From Methanocellales archaeon (lineage in GTDB: Archaea > Halobacteriota > UBA148): a DNA stretch of 64,000 nucleotides. This document shows, one piece after another, positions 18,352-25,744 of this stretch (position 1 is its first letter; each line of letters opens with the position of its first letter). Under the pieces are notes generated by a model. The model had not been told where the DNA came from and searched no databases. It saw only the letters and a list, made by a program, of their open reading frames with translations. The position numbers and the translations under genes were made by a program. The stretch covers positions 189,927 through 253,926 of the forward strand of contig JAQUQR010000001.1 in assembly GCA_028715985.1 (NCBI GenBank), given 5' to 3'.

Positions 18352-19080
18352 TTAACCCGATATAACCTCCGCATCATCTTTAATCGGTTTTACCAAACCC
18401 CTTCCACGTTCAGTTAATATAATTGACTTACCCTTTTTAAAATCAACATATCTTTTTTCTTGAAGCTTTCTCACATAATAGCTAAGCTTGGCACACACAG
18501 CTTTGCTCATATCATCTGGCACAAGTATTTTATTCAATTCACCCAAACTAGACACCTTATTCACTGCAAGAGCGTTTAAAATTTCTTTCTCCCATTCACT
18601 AAACTTTATGTCCACTTTCGGTGAGAAAACCTCAACTCTAGTTGCACCAGAAGAGAATGGAGAACCTCCAGAAGGGAGATTATATTTTTCTGGTACAACA
18701 TAATATAACAACGCATTATCATAATCAATTGCAGCTAACGTAAAGGCTACAGCGCATAACTTAGTAGAAGTCGATATATTTAAATAAACTTTCGATGCAT
18801 CCTTTTCCTTTTCTAAAATATCAAGTACGGCATTCTTAGACGATTCAAATTCCGTTGGATCAAAAAATACACTAATTATGTTATTTTTATCAAATGCCAT
18901 TTTATTCAATCTTTCTTTTACTGCATCGGCATGCTTTCGTGCTTCTATTCCCCATGCCCCTTCTTTCTCATCTATCAATAAATAGATTCTATTTGCACTC
19001 AAATTTATAAAGCCATAAACTGCCCTATCTTCTTCAAAACCGATAGGTACGACATGTGTAATTCTTTGTAACATTTTCAC
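18352..19080 (-). CDS. CARF-like domain / winged-helix regulator (HFX_2341-like)
   Basis: The N-terminal roughly 140 residues look like a CARF-type Rossmann fold: IYLLIDEKE as strand and turn, VYLNISTSTKLCAVAFTLAA (residues 98-117) as the ligand loop and helix, and ALLYYVVP as the next strand. Residues about 160-235 form a winged-helix DNA-binding domain (WEKEILNALA, YYVRKLQEKRYVDFKKGKSIILTERGRG). Such CARF-HTH proteins occur in archaea with and without CRISPR, and bind cyclic or linear oligonucleotides or nucleotides. No CRISPR genes are nearby. The start codon is two bases after the UPRTase-like gene and has an AGGTG ribosome site. Confidence 0.75.
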   Translation of the reverse strand: MKMLQRITHVVPIGFEEDRAVYGFINLSANRIYLLIDEKEGAWGIEARKHADAVKERLNKMAFDKNNIISVFFDPTEFESSKNAVLDILEKEKDASKVYLNISTSTKLCAVAFTLAAIDYDNALLYYVVPEKYNLPSGGSPFSSGATRVEVFSPKVDIKFSEWEKEILNALAVNKVSSLGELNKILVPDDMSKAVCAKLSYYVRKLQEKRYVDFKKGKSIILTERGRGLVKPIKDDAEVISG

Positions 19081-19082
19081 AC

Positions 19083-20183
19083 CTATGAACCATATTTATG
19101 GACTTGTTTACGAATCTCATTCGCAGGGATGTGGACTAAATAATCAAAATCTTTGTTTATGATTCTTAGTATCTTTAGTTCATCTAAAATTGGAAGATAG
19201 GATGCTGAAGATATGTTTACTCCTTCTTCTGTCACATAATAGTGGTAAGCATAGGTATCTTTGTATGGATATTTTTTATAGCCTAAAAAACCTCTATTTA
19301 CTAAATCGTCTATAATAAAATCAAAATGTTGTTCAATATCTATATTAATCTGCAAGTCTCGTAATTTTTTGTACCAAATAATTGCTTCTTTTATCCATAA
19401 TCTAGTAGCCCACACAACTCGTCTATCAACTTTATAATCCTCATTTTCGCGTCTTTGAAGCAAGTATATTATGACGCCTTTTAAAACTTCAATATCTCCT
19501 GCTTTTGTCTTTAATAAACGCCGTATATCTTTCTGCATCTGATAAACAGGATAGTCAGCGCCAACTGTTCCAAAAACCTTATCTCCAAAATCAGGGATTA
19601 CCTCTAAAGCATCCTTTAGAAATCCAGTAGCTTGATTTATTTTCTTAGATAAAAATGTATAATTCATGTAACCATCGATATTAAAATCTGTTACTTGTGT
19701 TTGAACTGTTTTCACTCCTATGGTGTTGGCTACAATATGTGAGAATAATACTAAATCAAAAGGAAAATAGTTGCGTAGGTATCTCATTGTTTTTATCGCA
19801 GTATTTCCACGAGCGTTTATGGGATCTGCAAGCCACATAATACTGCTCTCATCAAAATTTGTTCCTTCTATTGATTCTGTATCTAACAGCGAAATTTCGA
19901 CATTATTGTTGTTATTGCCTGTCCTTTCAGAGGTTACATAAATCACATCTGCATTCGGCAACATTTTTTTCATACCGGATGCCATGGGTAACCCATCACG
20001 ATATTTAACATAAATTCTACTAATATCGGGCTTACTTAAAGTGGCAAAATCAAGCATATCTGTGGCAGTATATTCTCCAAGTACTTCTGCTGCTTTGTAT
20101 GCTACGTCTTTGCTGATTGTTTTTTGAATATTAGTATATTCTTCATCAGCTACTGGGTTTAGTAATTTTCTATGGGCAAACAT
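19083..20183 (-). CDS. Uracil-phosphoribosyltransferase-like domain fused to a winged-helix domain
   Basis: Residues about 25-206 follow the uracil phosphoribosyltransferase plan. They include the strand-turn-helix KYRDGLPMASGMKKMLPNADV (60-80), the PRPP-loop equivalent DPINARGNT (120-128), and the terminal base-binding loop IPDFGDKVFGT (196-206, compare the PGLGDAGDRxFGT of true enzymes). Residues about 210-366 look like a winged-helix region (HFDFIIDDLVNRGFLGYKK, HYYVTEEG). True UPRTases are about 210 residues and have no such tail. It may be a uracil/PRPP-sensing regulator or an enzyme-regulator fusion. It leads the minus-strand set and is followed by the CARF-like gene after two bases. 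Confidence 0.7.
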   Translation of the reverse strand: MFAHRKLLNPVADEEYTNIQKTISKDVAYKAAEVLGEYTATDMLDFATLSKPDISRIYVKYRDGLPMASGMKKMLPNADVIYVTSERTGNNNNNVEISLLDTESIEGTNFDESSIMWLADPINARGNTAIKTMRYLRNYFPFDLVLFSHIVANTIGVKTVQTQVTDFNIDGYMNYTFLSKKINQATGFLKDALEVIPDFGDKVFGTVGADYPVYQMQKDIRRLLKTKAGDIEVLKGVIIYLLQRRENEDYKVDRRVVWATRLWIKEAIIWYKKLRDLQINIDIEQHFDFIIDDLVNRGFLGYKKYPYKDTYAYHYYVTEEGVNISSASYLPILDELKILRIINKDFDYLVHIPANEIRKQVHKYGS

Positions 20184-20453
20184 TTTTTAATCTATGTAAG
20201 GTTATTAATCTATTTACCTATAAATCTTTCTATTGGTAAAAAATATAAGTAAAGGGTAAAGTTTTATTTTATGGTAGTAATAGGGTCTGAAGGCATGATG
20301 AAAAAGGCGACAAGTAGACTATGAAATATTCTATAATTATTGTAATACAAAAAATACTAATATCACTGAGACCTATGCCTATGTAAGCAACAAAGATTTG
20401 AACACTATTAAATGTCCACTGGATTTAATGTCAATGAGAGGTGATGCAGAAAA

Positions 20454-20576
20454 ATGATAAAAAATGTGACACAAGAAGAGATATACGACCTTGAGGTCCG
20501 ACCTAATGTCAATATAGGTGTATATACGAATTTGAGTTCGGATGGAGTTATCCGCCGTCCGCCTTTCATGAAGTAG
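20454..20576 (+). CDS. Small ORF (40 residues) with a strong ribosome site, upstream of the dCTP-deaminase-like gene
   Basis: An ATG at 20454 starts MIKNVTQEEIYDLEVRPNV and ends at the TAG at 20574. A perfect GAGGTGAT Shine-Dalgarno sequence lies at 20438-20445, eight bases before the ATG. The next gene starts 28 bases after its stop. The ORF could encode a small partner or act as a leader peptide. Coding is inferred from the ribosome site and position only, since no family is recognisable at this size. The divergent region 20184-20437 upstream holds no other gene that I can support. Confidence 0.45.
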   Translation: MIKNVTQEEIYDLEVRPNVNIGVYTNLSSDGVIRRPPFMK

Positions 20577-20604
20577 TAGGCTGTATAAGGGGGCACCAAT
20601 AGCA

Positions 20605-21411
20605 ATGGTACTCATGACTGATGTTGACATAAAAAAGGCTTTAGGAAAAGATATTGTCATAGAGCCATTTTCAGGTAGATCTCTGACTCCTGTAGGCTAC
20701 GACTTCAGAGTTGGAGACTTTTTATTTTCATTGGAGCATGGCTTGTTAGAACCAAAAGAAGGAGTCTATTTATTACCACCTAAAAGTACCGTTCAAATAA
20801 TGAGCAAAGAATCTCTGTGGGTTTCAAATAGAATAGGTGGCACATTCCATTCCAAAGTCTCCCTTGTCTCAAAGGGTCTATCTCACATCTCCACTACTTT
20901 AGATCCCGGATGGTACGGGCCACTTTTGATCACAGTGAGAAACAATTTAGACAAAGAAATTCCAATCAAAACGATGGACCCATTTGTTACCCTCGTTTTT
21001 TTCAAGGTTTCAACTCCCACAAAGACTCCCCATTTGAAGCCGGAGTTTCGAAGAGACATACTTTGTTCTCAGTTAAATAATCAAACAGAAGCATATATCC
21101 GCAAGGTAAGTACTCTGCTGGATGACAAAAAGATACTTGCTAAATTTGAGAGTAAGGTGAGAGAGGCAAACAGGCCTATGATCTTAAAGGTATTGGAGTC
21201 AGCAAGGAGCAAAGGATGGAGAGAAGTAATAAGCAGCATAGTAGTATGGACGATTTACATAGCTATAGCCGGCCTAGTTGCCCTCCCGATATATTGGGAC
21301 ACGATCAAAGAATTATTTTACAATAGTAGTTATGATTCGAGGGTTTTCGTTGTTCAGATCACAGCTATTGTTTCCTTGGTCTCTCTCATTGTTAACATTA
21401 GGAGGAGATAG
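20605..21411 (+). CDS. dCTP deaminase-like domain fused to two membrane segments; catalytic Glu missing
   Basis: Residues about 1-150 are a trimeric dUTPase/dCTP-deaminase fold (PVGYDFRVGDFL, HSKVSLVSKGLSH, LDPGWYGPLLITVRNN). Aligned on DPGW, the position of the catalytic glutamate of dCTP deaminase (VLEF in the E. coli enzyme) is T110 (LITV), so deamination is unlikely. Residues about 150-200 are helical and charged. Two hydrophobic segments end the protein (about 209-232 and 246-265, with a final NIRRR). Authentic Dcd is about 190-200 residues and soluble. The protein is therefore probably a membrane-bound nucleotide-binding sensor or effector. The dUTPase gene follows 89 bases later. Confidence 0.7.
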   Translation: MVLMTDVDIKKALGKDIVIEPFSGRSLTPVGYDFRVGDFLFSLEHGLLEPKEGVYLLPPKSTVQIMSKESLWVSNRIGGTFHSKVSLVSKGLSHISTTLDPGWYGPLLITVRNNLDKEIPIKTMDPFVTLVFFKVSTPTKTPHLKPEFRRDILCSQLNNQTEAYIRKVSTLLDDKKILAKFESKVREANRPMILKVLESARSKGWREVISSIVVWTIYIAIAGLVALPIYWDTIKELFYNSSYDSRVFVVQITAIVSLVSLIVNIRRR

Positions 21412-21500
21412 TAGAGACCTTATTAATTCACGGATGATCGTTACTTATTGCGCCGTAATGGCTGTAGTACTTTATCTATCAAAACTAAAGGAATATTAAT

Positions 21501-21953
21501 ATGTCAAAAGAAAAAGCTCGCTTTGTAATCAAGATCAAACGATTGGACCCTGCCGCCCAGATCCCTCGATACGAATATTTGAGTGACTCGGGAACAGATA
21601 TCTACGCGGTAGCTGATTGTACGTTGCAACCGTTCGAAAGAAAGGCAATTCCTACAGGTCTCTGTGCTGAAGTGCTTTCTGGCTTCGAGTTGCAAATTCG
21701 GCCAAGGAGCGGACTATCTCTTGAGAGCGGGATAACTGTGCTGAACACTCCTGGAACTATTGATTCTGGCTATAGAGGAGAGATCAAAGTCATATTGATA
21801 AATCTAAGCTCAGAAAAATATCAAATCAAAAAGGGTCAGAAAATCGCCCAGCTAGTGGTTGCTCCTGTTATCCATGCCAACTTCAAAGAAGTAGAGGAAT
21901 TGTCTGAGTCAGAGCGGGGTACTAGAGGGTTCGGGTCTACCGACGTAGTTTAG
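21501..21953 (+). CDS. dut: dUTP diphosphatase
   Basis: This trimeric dUTPase hydrolyses dUTP to dUMP and pyrophosphate, keeping uracil out of DNA. All five family motifs are present in order: SDSGTDIYA (28-36), PRSGLSLE (68-75), GTIDSGYRGE (85-94) with the catalytic D88 and the base-stacking Y91, GQKIAQLVV (112-120), and the C-terminal arm RGTRGFGSTD (139-148). The length (150) is normal, so it should be active. It follows the dCTP-deaminase-like gene on the same strand after an AAAGGA ribosome site. It may be a housekeeping gene rather than part of the block upstream. Confidence 0.93.
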   Translation: MSKEKARFVIKIKRLDPAAQIPRYEYLSDSGTDIYAVADCTLQPFERKAIPTGLCAEVLSGFELQIRPRSGLSLESGITVLNTPGTIDSGYRGEIKVILINLSSEKYQIKKGQKIAQLVVAPVIHANFKEVEELSESERGTRGFGSTDVV

Positions 21954-22047
21954 ATCAAAGCTTTTTTCGTAATTATGGACGTCAATATCGTTTTTTTTAC
22001 AATATCTAATTAATATATATTTAGAGGCACTTAAACCTTTAGTTATA

Positions 22048-22134
22048 CGCCGGGAGAGGGATTTGAACCCTCGTGTCCCAAAGGGACACTGGTTTAGCAA
22101 ACCAGCGCCTTAGACCAGACTTGGCTATCCCGAC
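22048..22134 (-). tRNA. tRNA-Ser (anticodon GCT)
   Basis: The 87-base gene folds into a tRNA with a seven-pair acceptor stem (GTCGGGA with TCCCGGC, one G-T pair). It has an anticodon arm CTGGT-TTGCTAA-ACCAG, a long variable arm (TGTCCC/GGGACA) typical of serine tRNA, and a T arm with GGGTTCAAATCCC. The discriminator base is G. The CCA end is not encoded. It begins 16 bases after the SRP RNA and is likely co-transcribed with it. Confidence 0.95.
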
Positions 22135-22150
22135 TTTCTGCAGGTAGATA

Positions 22151-22463
22151 GTGGGCATGCTTTTCGGTCGCAGCTCTCCCTCCAACCAGTGATCCAAAAA
22201 CCCGTCTCCACCCCGCAACCCCGCGAGCGCCAGTATTCCACGGTGGGTCTGCTCCCTTCCGGACCTGGACCGGTGCCCATGGTTAAGATATGAAGACAAG
22301 CTCTCCAGCCAGCCCTCACACCAAATGCCAACCCCGTAGGACGAGGCTTCACAGTAAAGTTCTTAGATTTAATTGAAGTTAAAACTTCTCCCGCCAAGCT
22401 TCGCCTCTCGCCTATCGACGTTTTCGAGTTACAAGTGACGCCGAGCCACCCAGGCTAGCCCAC
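22151..22463 (-). ncRNA. Archaeal signal recognition particle RNA (7S RNA)
   Basis: The minus strand at 22242-22273 carries the helix 8 hallmark (CCAGGTCCGGAAGGGAGCAG), which binds SRP54. Near the 5' end TGTAACTCGAAAACG and AGGCGAAGC match the looped helices 3 and 4 that bind SRP19-side elements in archaea. The two ends pair as helix 1 (GTGGGC at the 5' end with GCCCAC at the 3' end), which sets the limits to about 22151 and 22463, roughly 310 bases. A TATA-like TTTATTAG lies about 25 bases before the 5' end. Exact ends are uncertain by a few bases. Confidence 0.93.
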
Positions 22464-22580
22464 CAATTCGATATCGAATCTGAAACTAATAAACCTATCG
22501 CACCAAGATTTTGAAAAGTCTCGAAAGTGTTCCATTCCAGAGCAATAAACTTATCATGCTGTATGCGAATAGGTGAAAGG

Positions 22581-22826
22581 ATGATTGAAGAATTGGTTGG
22601 GTACGTGACTGGGAACATGAAGAGAGTGCAAATCATACAGGTCTTGGGAAAAGGGGAACTTGAAGTTGACAAAGTTGCCAGGATAACACATACCCCTGAA
22701 AGATTGGCTGCGAAGACCCTAAAGGACTTAGAAGAAAGAGGGCTGGTCAAGGCTGATGGCAAAAACCAAAAATACACCCTAACAGAAGTTGGTGCTGAAG
22801 TGGAAAACAGGATTAAAAGTTTGTGA
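22581..22826 (+). CDS. Small winged-helix transcriptional regulator
   Basis: The 81-residue protein is almost entirely one winged-helix domain: helix-turn-helix in KRVQIIQVLGKGELEVDKVA and PERLAAKTLKDLEERGLVKA, then the wing KNQKYTLTEVG. The ATG at 22581 follows an AGGTGA ribosome site, while the upstream in-frame ATG at 22527 lacks one. Similar short regulators are common in methanogens and relatives, but their targets are unknown. It is divergent from the SRP RNA and immediately upstream of tRNA-Pro. Confidence 0.8.
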   Translation: MIEELVGYVTGNMKRVQIIQVLGKGELEVDKVARITHTPERLAAKTLKDLEERGLVKADGKNQKYTLTEVGAEVENRIKSL

Positions 22827-22833
22827 CTGACTT

Positions 22834-22907
22834 GGGGCTGTAGGGTAGTCTGGTTATCCTATGAGACTGGGGGTCTCGTGACTGGAGTTCAAATCTCCGC
22901 AGCCCCA
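22834..22907 (+). tRNA. tRNA-Pro (anticodon GGG)
   Basis: The acceptor stem pairs GGGGCTG with CAGCCCC, and the discriminator base is A. The anticodon arm is TGAGA-CTGGGGG-TCTCG with GGG at positions 34-36, and the T arm contains GGAGTTCAAATCTCC. The length is 74 bases without intron or encoded CCA. It starts eight bases after the stop codon of the winged-helix gene. Part of its T arm is duplicated about 1 kb downstream. Confidence 0.93.
22881..22897 (+). repeat. T-arm segment of tRNA-Pro, copy 1 of a 17-base direct repeat
   Basis: The 17 bases ACTGGAGTTCAAATCTC inside tRNA-Pro recur exactly at 23908-23924. The DNA between contains one unknown gene (22931-23674). Archaeal integrases often recombine in tRNA T arms and leave such duplications, so these may be the ends of a small decayed element. 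No integrase gene is present. Confidence 0.5.
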
Positions 22908-22930
22908 TCCAGAAAAGCTTCTAACTCATT

Positions 22931-23674
22931 TCATCCAGGATAATAACATCCTACAGACTCTTTGGGAAGTTCCGGATCCAACAGAAAACCGAGCGTTGAG
23001 CTTAATACTGTGATTGTGGTGGGCCTGGTTATGATCTCTTTTTTCGGGTTTACGGAAAATATCCCGTAGGTGTTGCATAATTCTAAAAGCGGCTCATGCC
23101 TTTTCGGAATGATATTCCCATATTTCTCTTTATTATCCAGATATTCTCTCATCAACTGCCCCAATGTCATTTCATCGAGCTGCGCTCCTTTGGATCTCAT
23201 AAGGGCTAAGAGCCTGTATTCTATTGCACAGACCGCCATCGCTACTGTCGAGTTATTGCATCCTTCTAAATAGCAATGGATTGCCTCATCCAATCTTTTG
23301 GTTTCAGTAGGGCTTAGAACGGAAAGCCTTTCACTTATCTCTTTCTCTGCAACCTGAAAAATATTTTTTACGAAACTTATATTCTCTTCAAACTTACTTC
23401 TCTCAGAAAGATGCGCCGGGTCATTCAACCTTTGAATGCGTCCTCTTAGGGTGTTTTTGTTTTCCTCTAAATGTTTAACTCCAATCATATCGCATATTTC
23501 CACTACTCCTCTCAACAAATCAAATCTTTTCCTATAGTGAGGATAATAACAGAAACCCGGATGGGTTTTATAATAATCGTTAGTGTAATAATTTTTTACC
23601 GTATCCTCCTTCAATCTATCACATAGTTCTATGATGCTTTGTAAAGATTCTATATAATTTATACAGTACTCCAT
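22931..23674 (-). CDS. Hypothetical protein (247 residues)
   Basis: No family is recognised with confidence. The protein is soluble and mostly helical, with a Tyr-rich N-terminus (NYYTNDYYKTHPGFCYYPHYR) and a central section AIHCYLEGCNNSTVAMAVCAIEYRLLALM. That section resembles helical domains found in some DUF4145-like accessory proteins. It stands alone on the minus strand between the tRNA-Pro gene and the second copy of its T-arm repeat, so it may be cargo of a small integrated element. Confidence 0.6.
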   Translation of the reverse strand: MEYCINYIESLQSIIELCDRLKEDTVKNYYTNDYYKTHPGFCYYPHYRKRFDLLRGVVEICDMIGVKHLEENKNTLRGRIQRLNDPAHLSERSKFEENISFVKNIFQVAEKEISERLSVLSPTETKRLDEAIHCYLEGCNNSTVAMAVCAIEYRLLALMRSKGAQLDEMTLGQLMREYLDNKEKYGNIIPKRHEPLLELCNTYGIFSVNPKKEIITRPTTITVLSSTLGFLLDPELPKESVGCYYPG

Positions 23675-23907
23675 GGACTTTTATCGCCTCTTCTAAATTA
23701 TTGTATTAAGCTTTCATTTTATTAATTATTTTTCCTATACTGGTATTAGATTTATAGTACATAAATTCTTAGATGCCTGAAGAACAATGGCCATAGAGAT
23801 ATTCATCAAAATAAAAGAGAACCTGAATCTTGGTTGCAAAAGGCAATTAGTCTTCAACCTTGCGAAGTTTGCGATTCTTGAATTTTGCATAGTTAATCTC
23901 ATCCTTT

Positions 23908-23924
23908 ACTGGAGTTCAAATCTC
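23908..23924 (+). repeat. Copy 2 of the tRNA-Pro T-arm repeat
   Basis: This copy matches 17 bases of tRNA-Pro exactly, but the flanking bases do not form a tRNA: the T stem is no longer paired and no acceptor stem follows. The gene-free region 23675-24002 around it is A/T-rich. A 63-codon reading frame across it has no support. Confidence 0.5.
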
Positions 23925-23971
23925 AGAAGTCTCCTAAAAATACGTCTAATGTCGATTCCGTATTCGTTAGA

Positions 23972-23979
23972 TTTATAAC
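23972..23979 (+). promoter_or_regulatory. TATA box of the mevalonate operon
   Basis: The sequence TTTATAAC is centred about 27 bases before the ATG at 24003. There is no ribosome site in between, so the transcript is probably leaderless and the operon starts with the regulator gene. Confidence 0.55.
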
Positions 23980-24002
23980 CTTTTAGGTTTTTTCCTTATC
24001 AA

Positions 24003-24713
24003 ATGAGTGCTAAAGACATCCGTAGGAGATTGGCAGAGAAAATGGCAGGGGAAATCACACTATCCGAGGACCCCGGTGAAACCCTTAAAAAGTGGCGAAA
24101 AAACTTTGAAATTTCACAGATAGATCTCTCAAAATATCTAGAGATATCTCCCTCTGTCATCAGTGACTATGAGTCTGGAAGGAGGAAGTCCCCTGGTACC
24201 TTGATCGTTGGCAGAATAGTAGATGCATTACTAGAATTAGACTTGAAAAAAGGAGGTAAAAAACTTAGCTCCTATGGGAATATCTTGCGTAGTGGATTCG
24301 ATGCCAATGCAATTTATGACATGTATGAATATTCGACGCCGCTTCTACTTGAGAATTTCGCAGAACTCATCCAGGCCGAGAAGATAGTTGGAAATTTCAA
24401 CAAGGTGATCAACGGCTATACCGTCATAGACAGCATAAAAGCGATTCTGGAATTATCCTCAAATGAATTCTACAGACTTTATGGGTGGTCTACAGAGAGA
24501 GCACTGATTTTCACCAAGCTATCTACCGGTAAATCTCCGATGGTGGCTATCAGGGTAGCTAACCTAAAACCCGGGGCTGTCGTACTCCAAGGACTTAGCA
24601 GATCAGAGATAGATATGACGGCGAGAAAGATAGCAGAAATAGAGCAAATCCCATTAATGAGTACCACACTCCCCATACAACAACTTATCGAAGTTTTGAG
24701 GAGTGGAAAATGA
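24003..24713 (+). CDS. XRE-family helix-turn-helix regulator of the mevalonate operon
   Basis: Residues about 25-80 are an XRE/Cro helix-turn-helix ([34 protein letters not shown]). The remaining 150 residues form a separate domain that ends with a Gly/Leu-rich segment ([18 protein letters not shown]) and may bind an effector. The stop codon overlaps the HMG-CoA synthase start by four bases. Proteins of this kind precede HMG-CoA synthase in many archaea and are presumed to control isoprenoid synthesis. The start follows a TATA box by about 27 bases. Confidence 0.88.
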   Translation: MSAKDIRRRLAEKMAGEITLSEDPGETLKKWRKNFEISQIDLSKYLEISPSVISDYESGRRKSPGTLIVGRIVDALLELDLKKGGKKLSSYGNILRSGFDANAIYDMYEYSTPLLLENFAELIQAEKIVGNFNKVINGYTVIDSIKAILELSSNEFYRLYGWSTERALIFTKLSTGKSPMVAIRVANLKPGAVVLQGLSRSEIDMTARKIAEIEQIPLMSTTLPIQQLIEVLRSGK

Positions 24714-25744
24714 GTATCGGAATCACAAGTTATGGGGTATATATCCCTCGTTACAGGATCAAGGTAGAGGAAATTGCGAGAGTGTGGGGTGATGATCCCG
24801 AAAACATCAAAAGAGGGTTAGGGGTATGTGAAAAATCAGTGCCTGATATGGATGAGGACACTGCGACAATCGCAGTCGAGGCAGCTAGAAACGCCATTCG
24901 TCGCAACAGCATAAATCCTAAAAAAGTGGGGGCGATCTATGTGGGATCAGAGAGTCACCCTTATGCTGTTAAGCCAACCGCGACCATAGTTGCAGAGGCG
25001 ATTGGAGCGACACCTTATTTAACCGTGGCGGATTTCGAGTTCGCTTGCAAAGCTGGCACTGCTGCGATCCAAGCTTGTATGGGTGAAGTTGCTGCCGGGT
25101 TTATCGAGTATGGCATGGCAATTGGGTCAGATGTCTCACAGGCTGCGCCCGGGGACGCTCTTGAATATACGACAGCAGCAGGAGGTGCTGCGTATATCAT
25201 CGGAAAAAAGAACCTCATAGCTGAAATAGAAGACACTTTTTCTTTTACGACTGACACACCGGACTTCTGGCGCCGTGAGGGGATGAGCTATCCACTACAT
25301 GGCGGCAGATTTACTGGCGAGCCAGCGTATTTTAGGCACATCGTTTCCGCGACAAAGGGGTTAATGGAAAAGATCGATGTGAAGCCGGGCGACTACGACT
25401 TTGTGGTATTTCATCAACCTAACGGAAAATTCCCTCTTCGCGTAGCAAAAAAACTTGGATTCACCAAAGAGCAGATTCAACCGGGCTTAGTAGTGCCAAC
25501 GTTAGGCAACACCTACTCTGCTTCGTCCTTGATCGGTCTTGCAGCTGTTTTCGATAAGGCGGAGCCGGGCTCCAGAATACTCATGACATCATTTGGATCT
25601 GGAGCAGGTAGCGATTCATTTAGCATGGTTATCACTGAGGGGATAGAAGAAATGAGAGATAAAGCGCCAACCGTCCAGGAATTATTGAAGGGTGCACTAT
25701 ACTTAGACTATGCACTATATGCAAAGCACAAAGGTGTGATGTAG
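24710..25744 (+). CDS. Hydroxymethylglutaryl-CoA synthase
   Basis: The enzyme condenses acetyl-CoA with acetoacetyl-CoA to HMG-CoA in the mevalonate pathway for archaeal lipids. The catalytic cysteine is C113 ([13 protein letters not shown]), the acid/base glutamate E81 ([10 protein letters not shown]), and a His lies in [11 protein letters not shown]. Length 344 is typical of the archaeal type. It overlaps the regulator upstream by four bases and abuts the thiolase gene directly (no gap). Established work shows that archaeal HMG-CoA synthase and thiolase form a complex held by a DUF35 protein, which is encoded two genes downstream. Confidence 0.97.
   Translation: MSIGITSYGVYIPRYRIKVEEIARVWGDDPENIKRGLGVCEKSVPDMDEDTATIAVEAARNAIRRNSINPKKVGAIYVGSESHPYAVKPTATIVAEAIGATPYLTVADFEFACKAGTAAIQACMGEVAAGFIEYGMAIGSDVSQAAPGDALEYTTAAGGAAYIIGKKNLIAEIEDTFSFTTDTPDFWRREGMSYPLHGGRFTGEPAYFRHIVSATKGLMEKIDVKPGDYDFVVFHQPNGKFPLRVAKKLGFTKEQIQPGLVVPTLGNTYSASSLIGLAAVFDKAEPGSRILMTSFGSGAGSDSFSMVITEGIEEMRDKAPTVQELLKGALYLDYALYAKHKGVM

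Noticed and set aside
18352-19080. CARF-like gene as part of a type III CRISPR locus
   Set aside because: No repeats, Cas10, Cas6, Cas1 or other cas genes occur in the window.
22125-22397. Two overlapping minus-strand reading frames of about 90 residues
   Set aside because: They lie within the SRP RNA gene, whose helix 8 and terminal pairing are clear.
23787-23978. 63-residue plus-strand frame with the second T-arm repeat
   Set aside because: It spans the repeat and promoter of the mevalonate operon and has no ribosome site.
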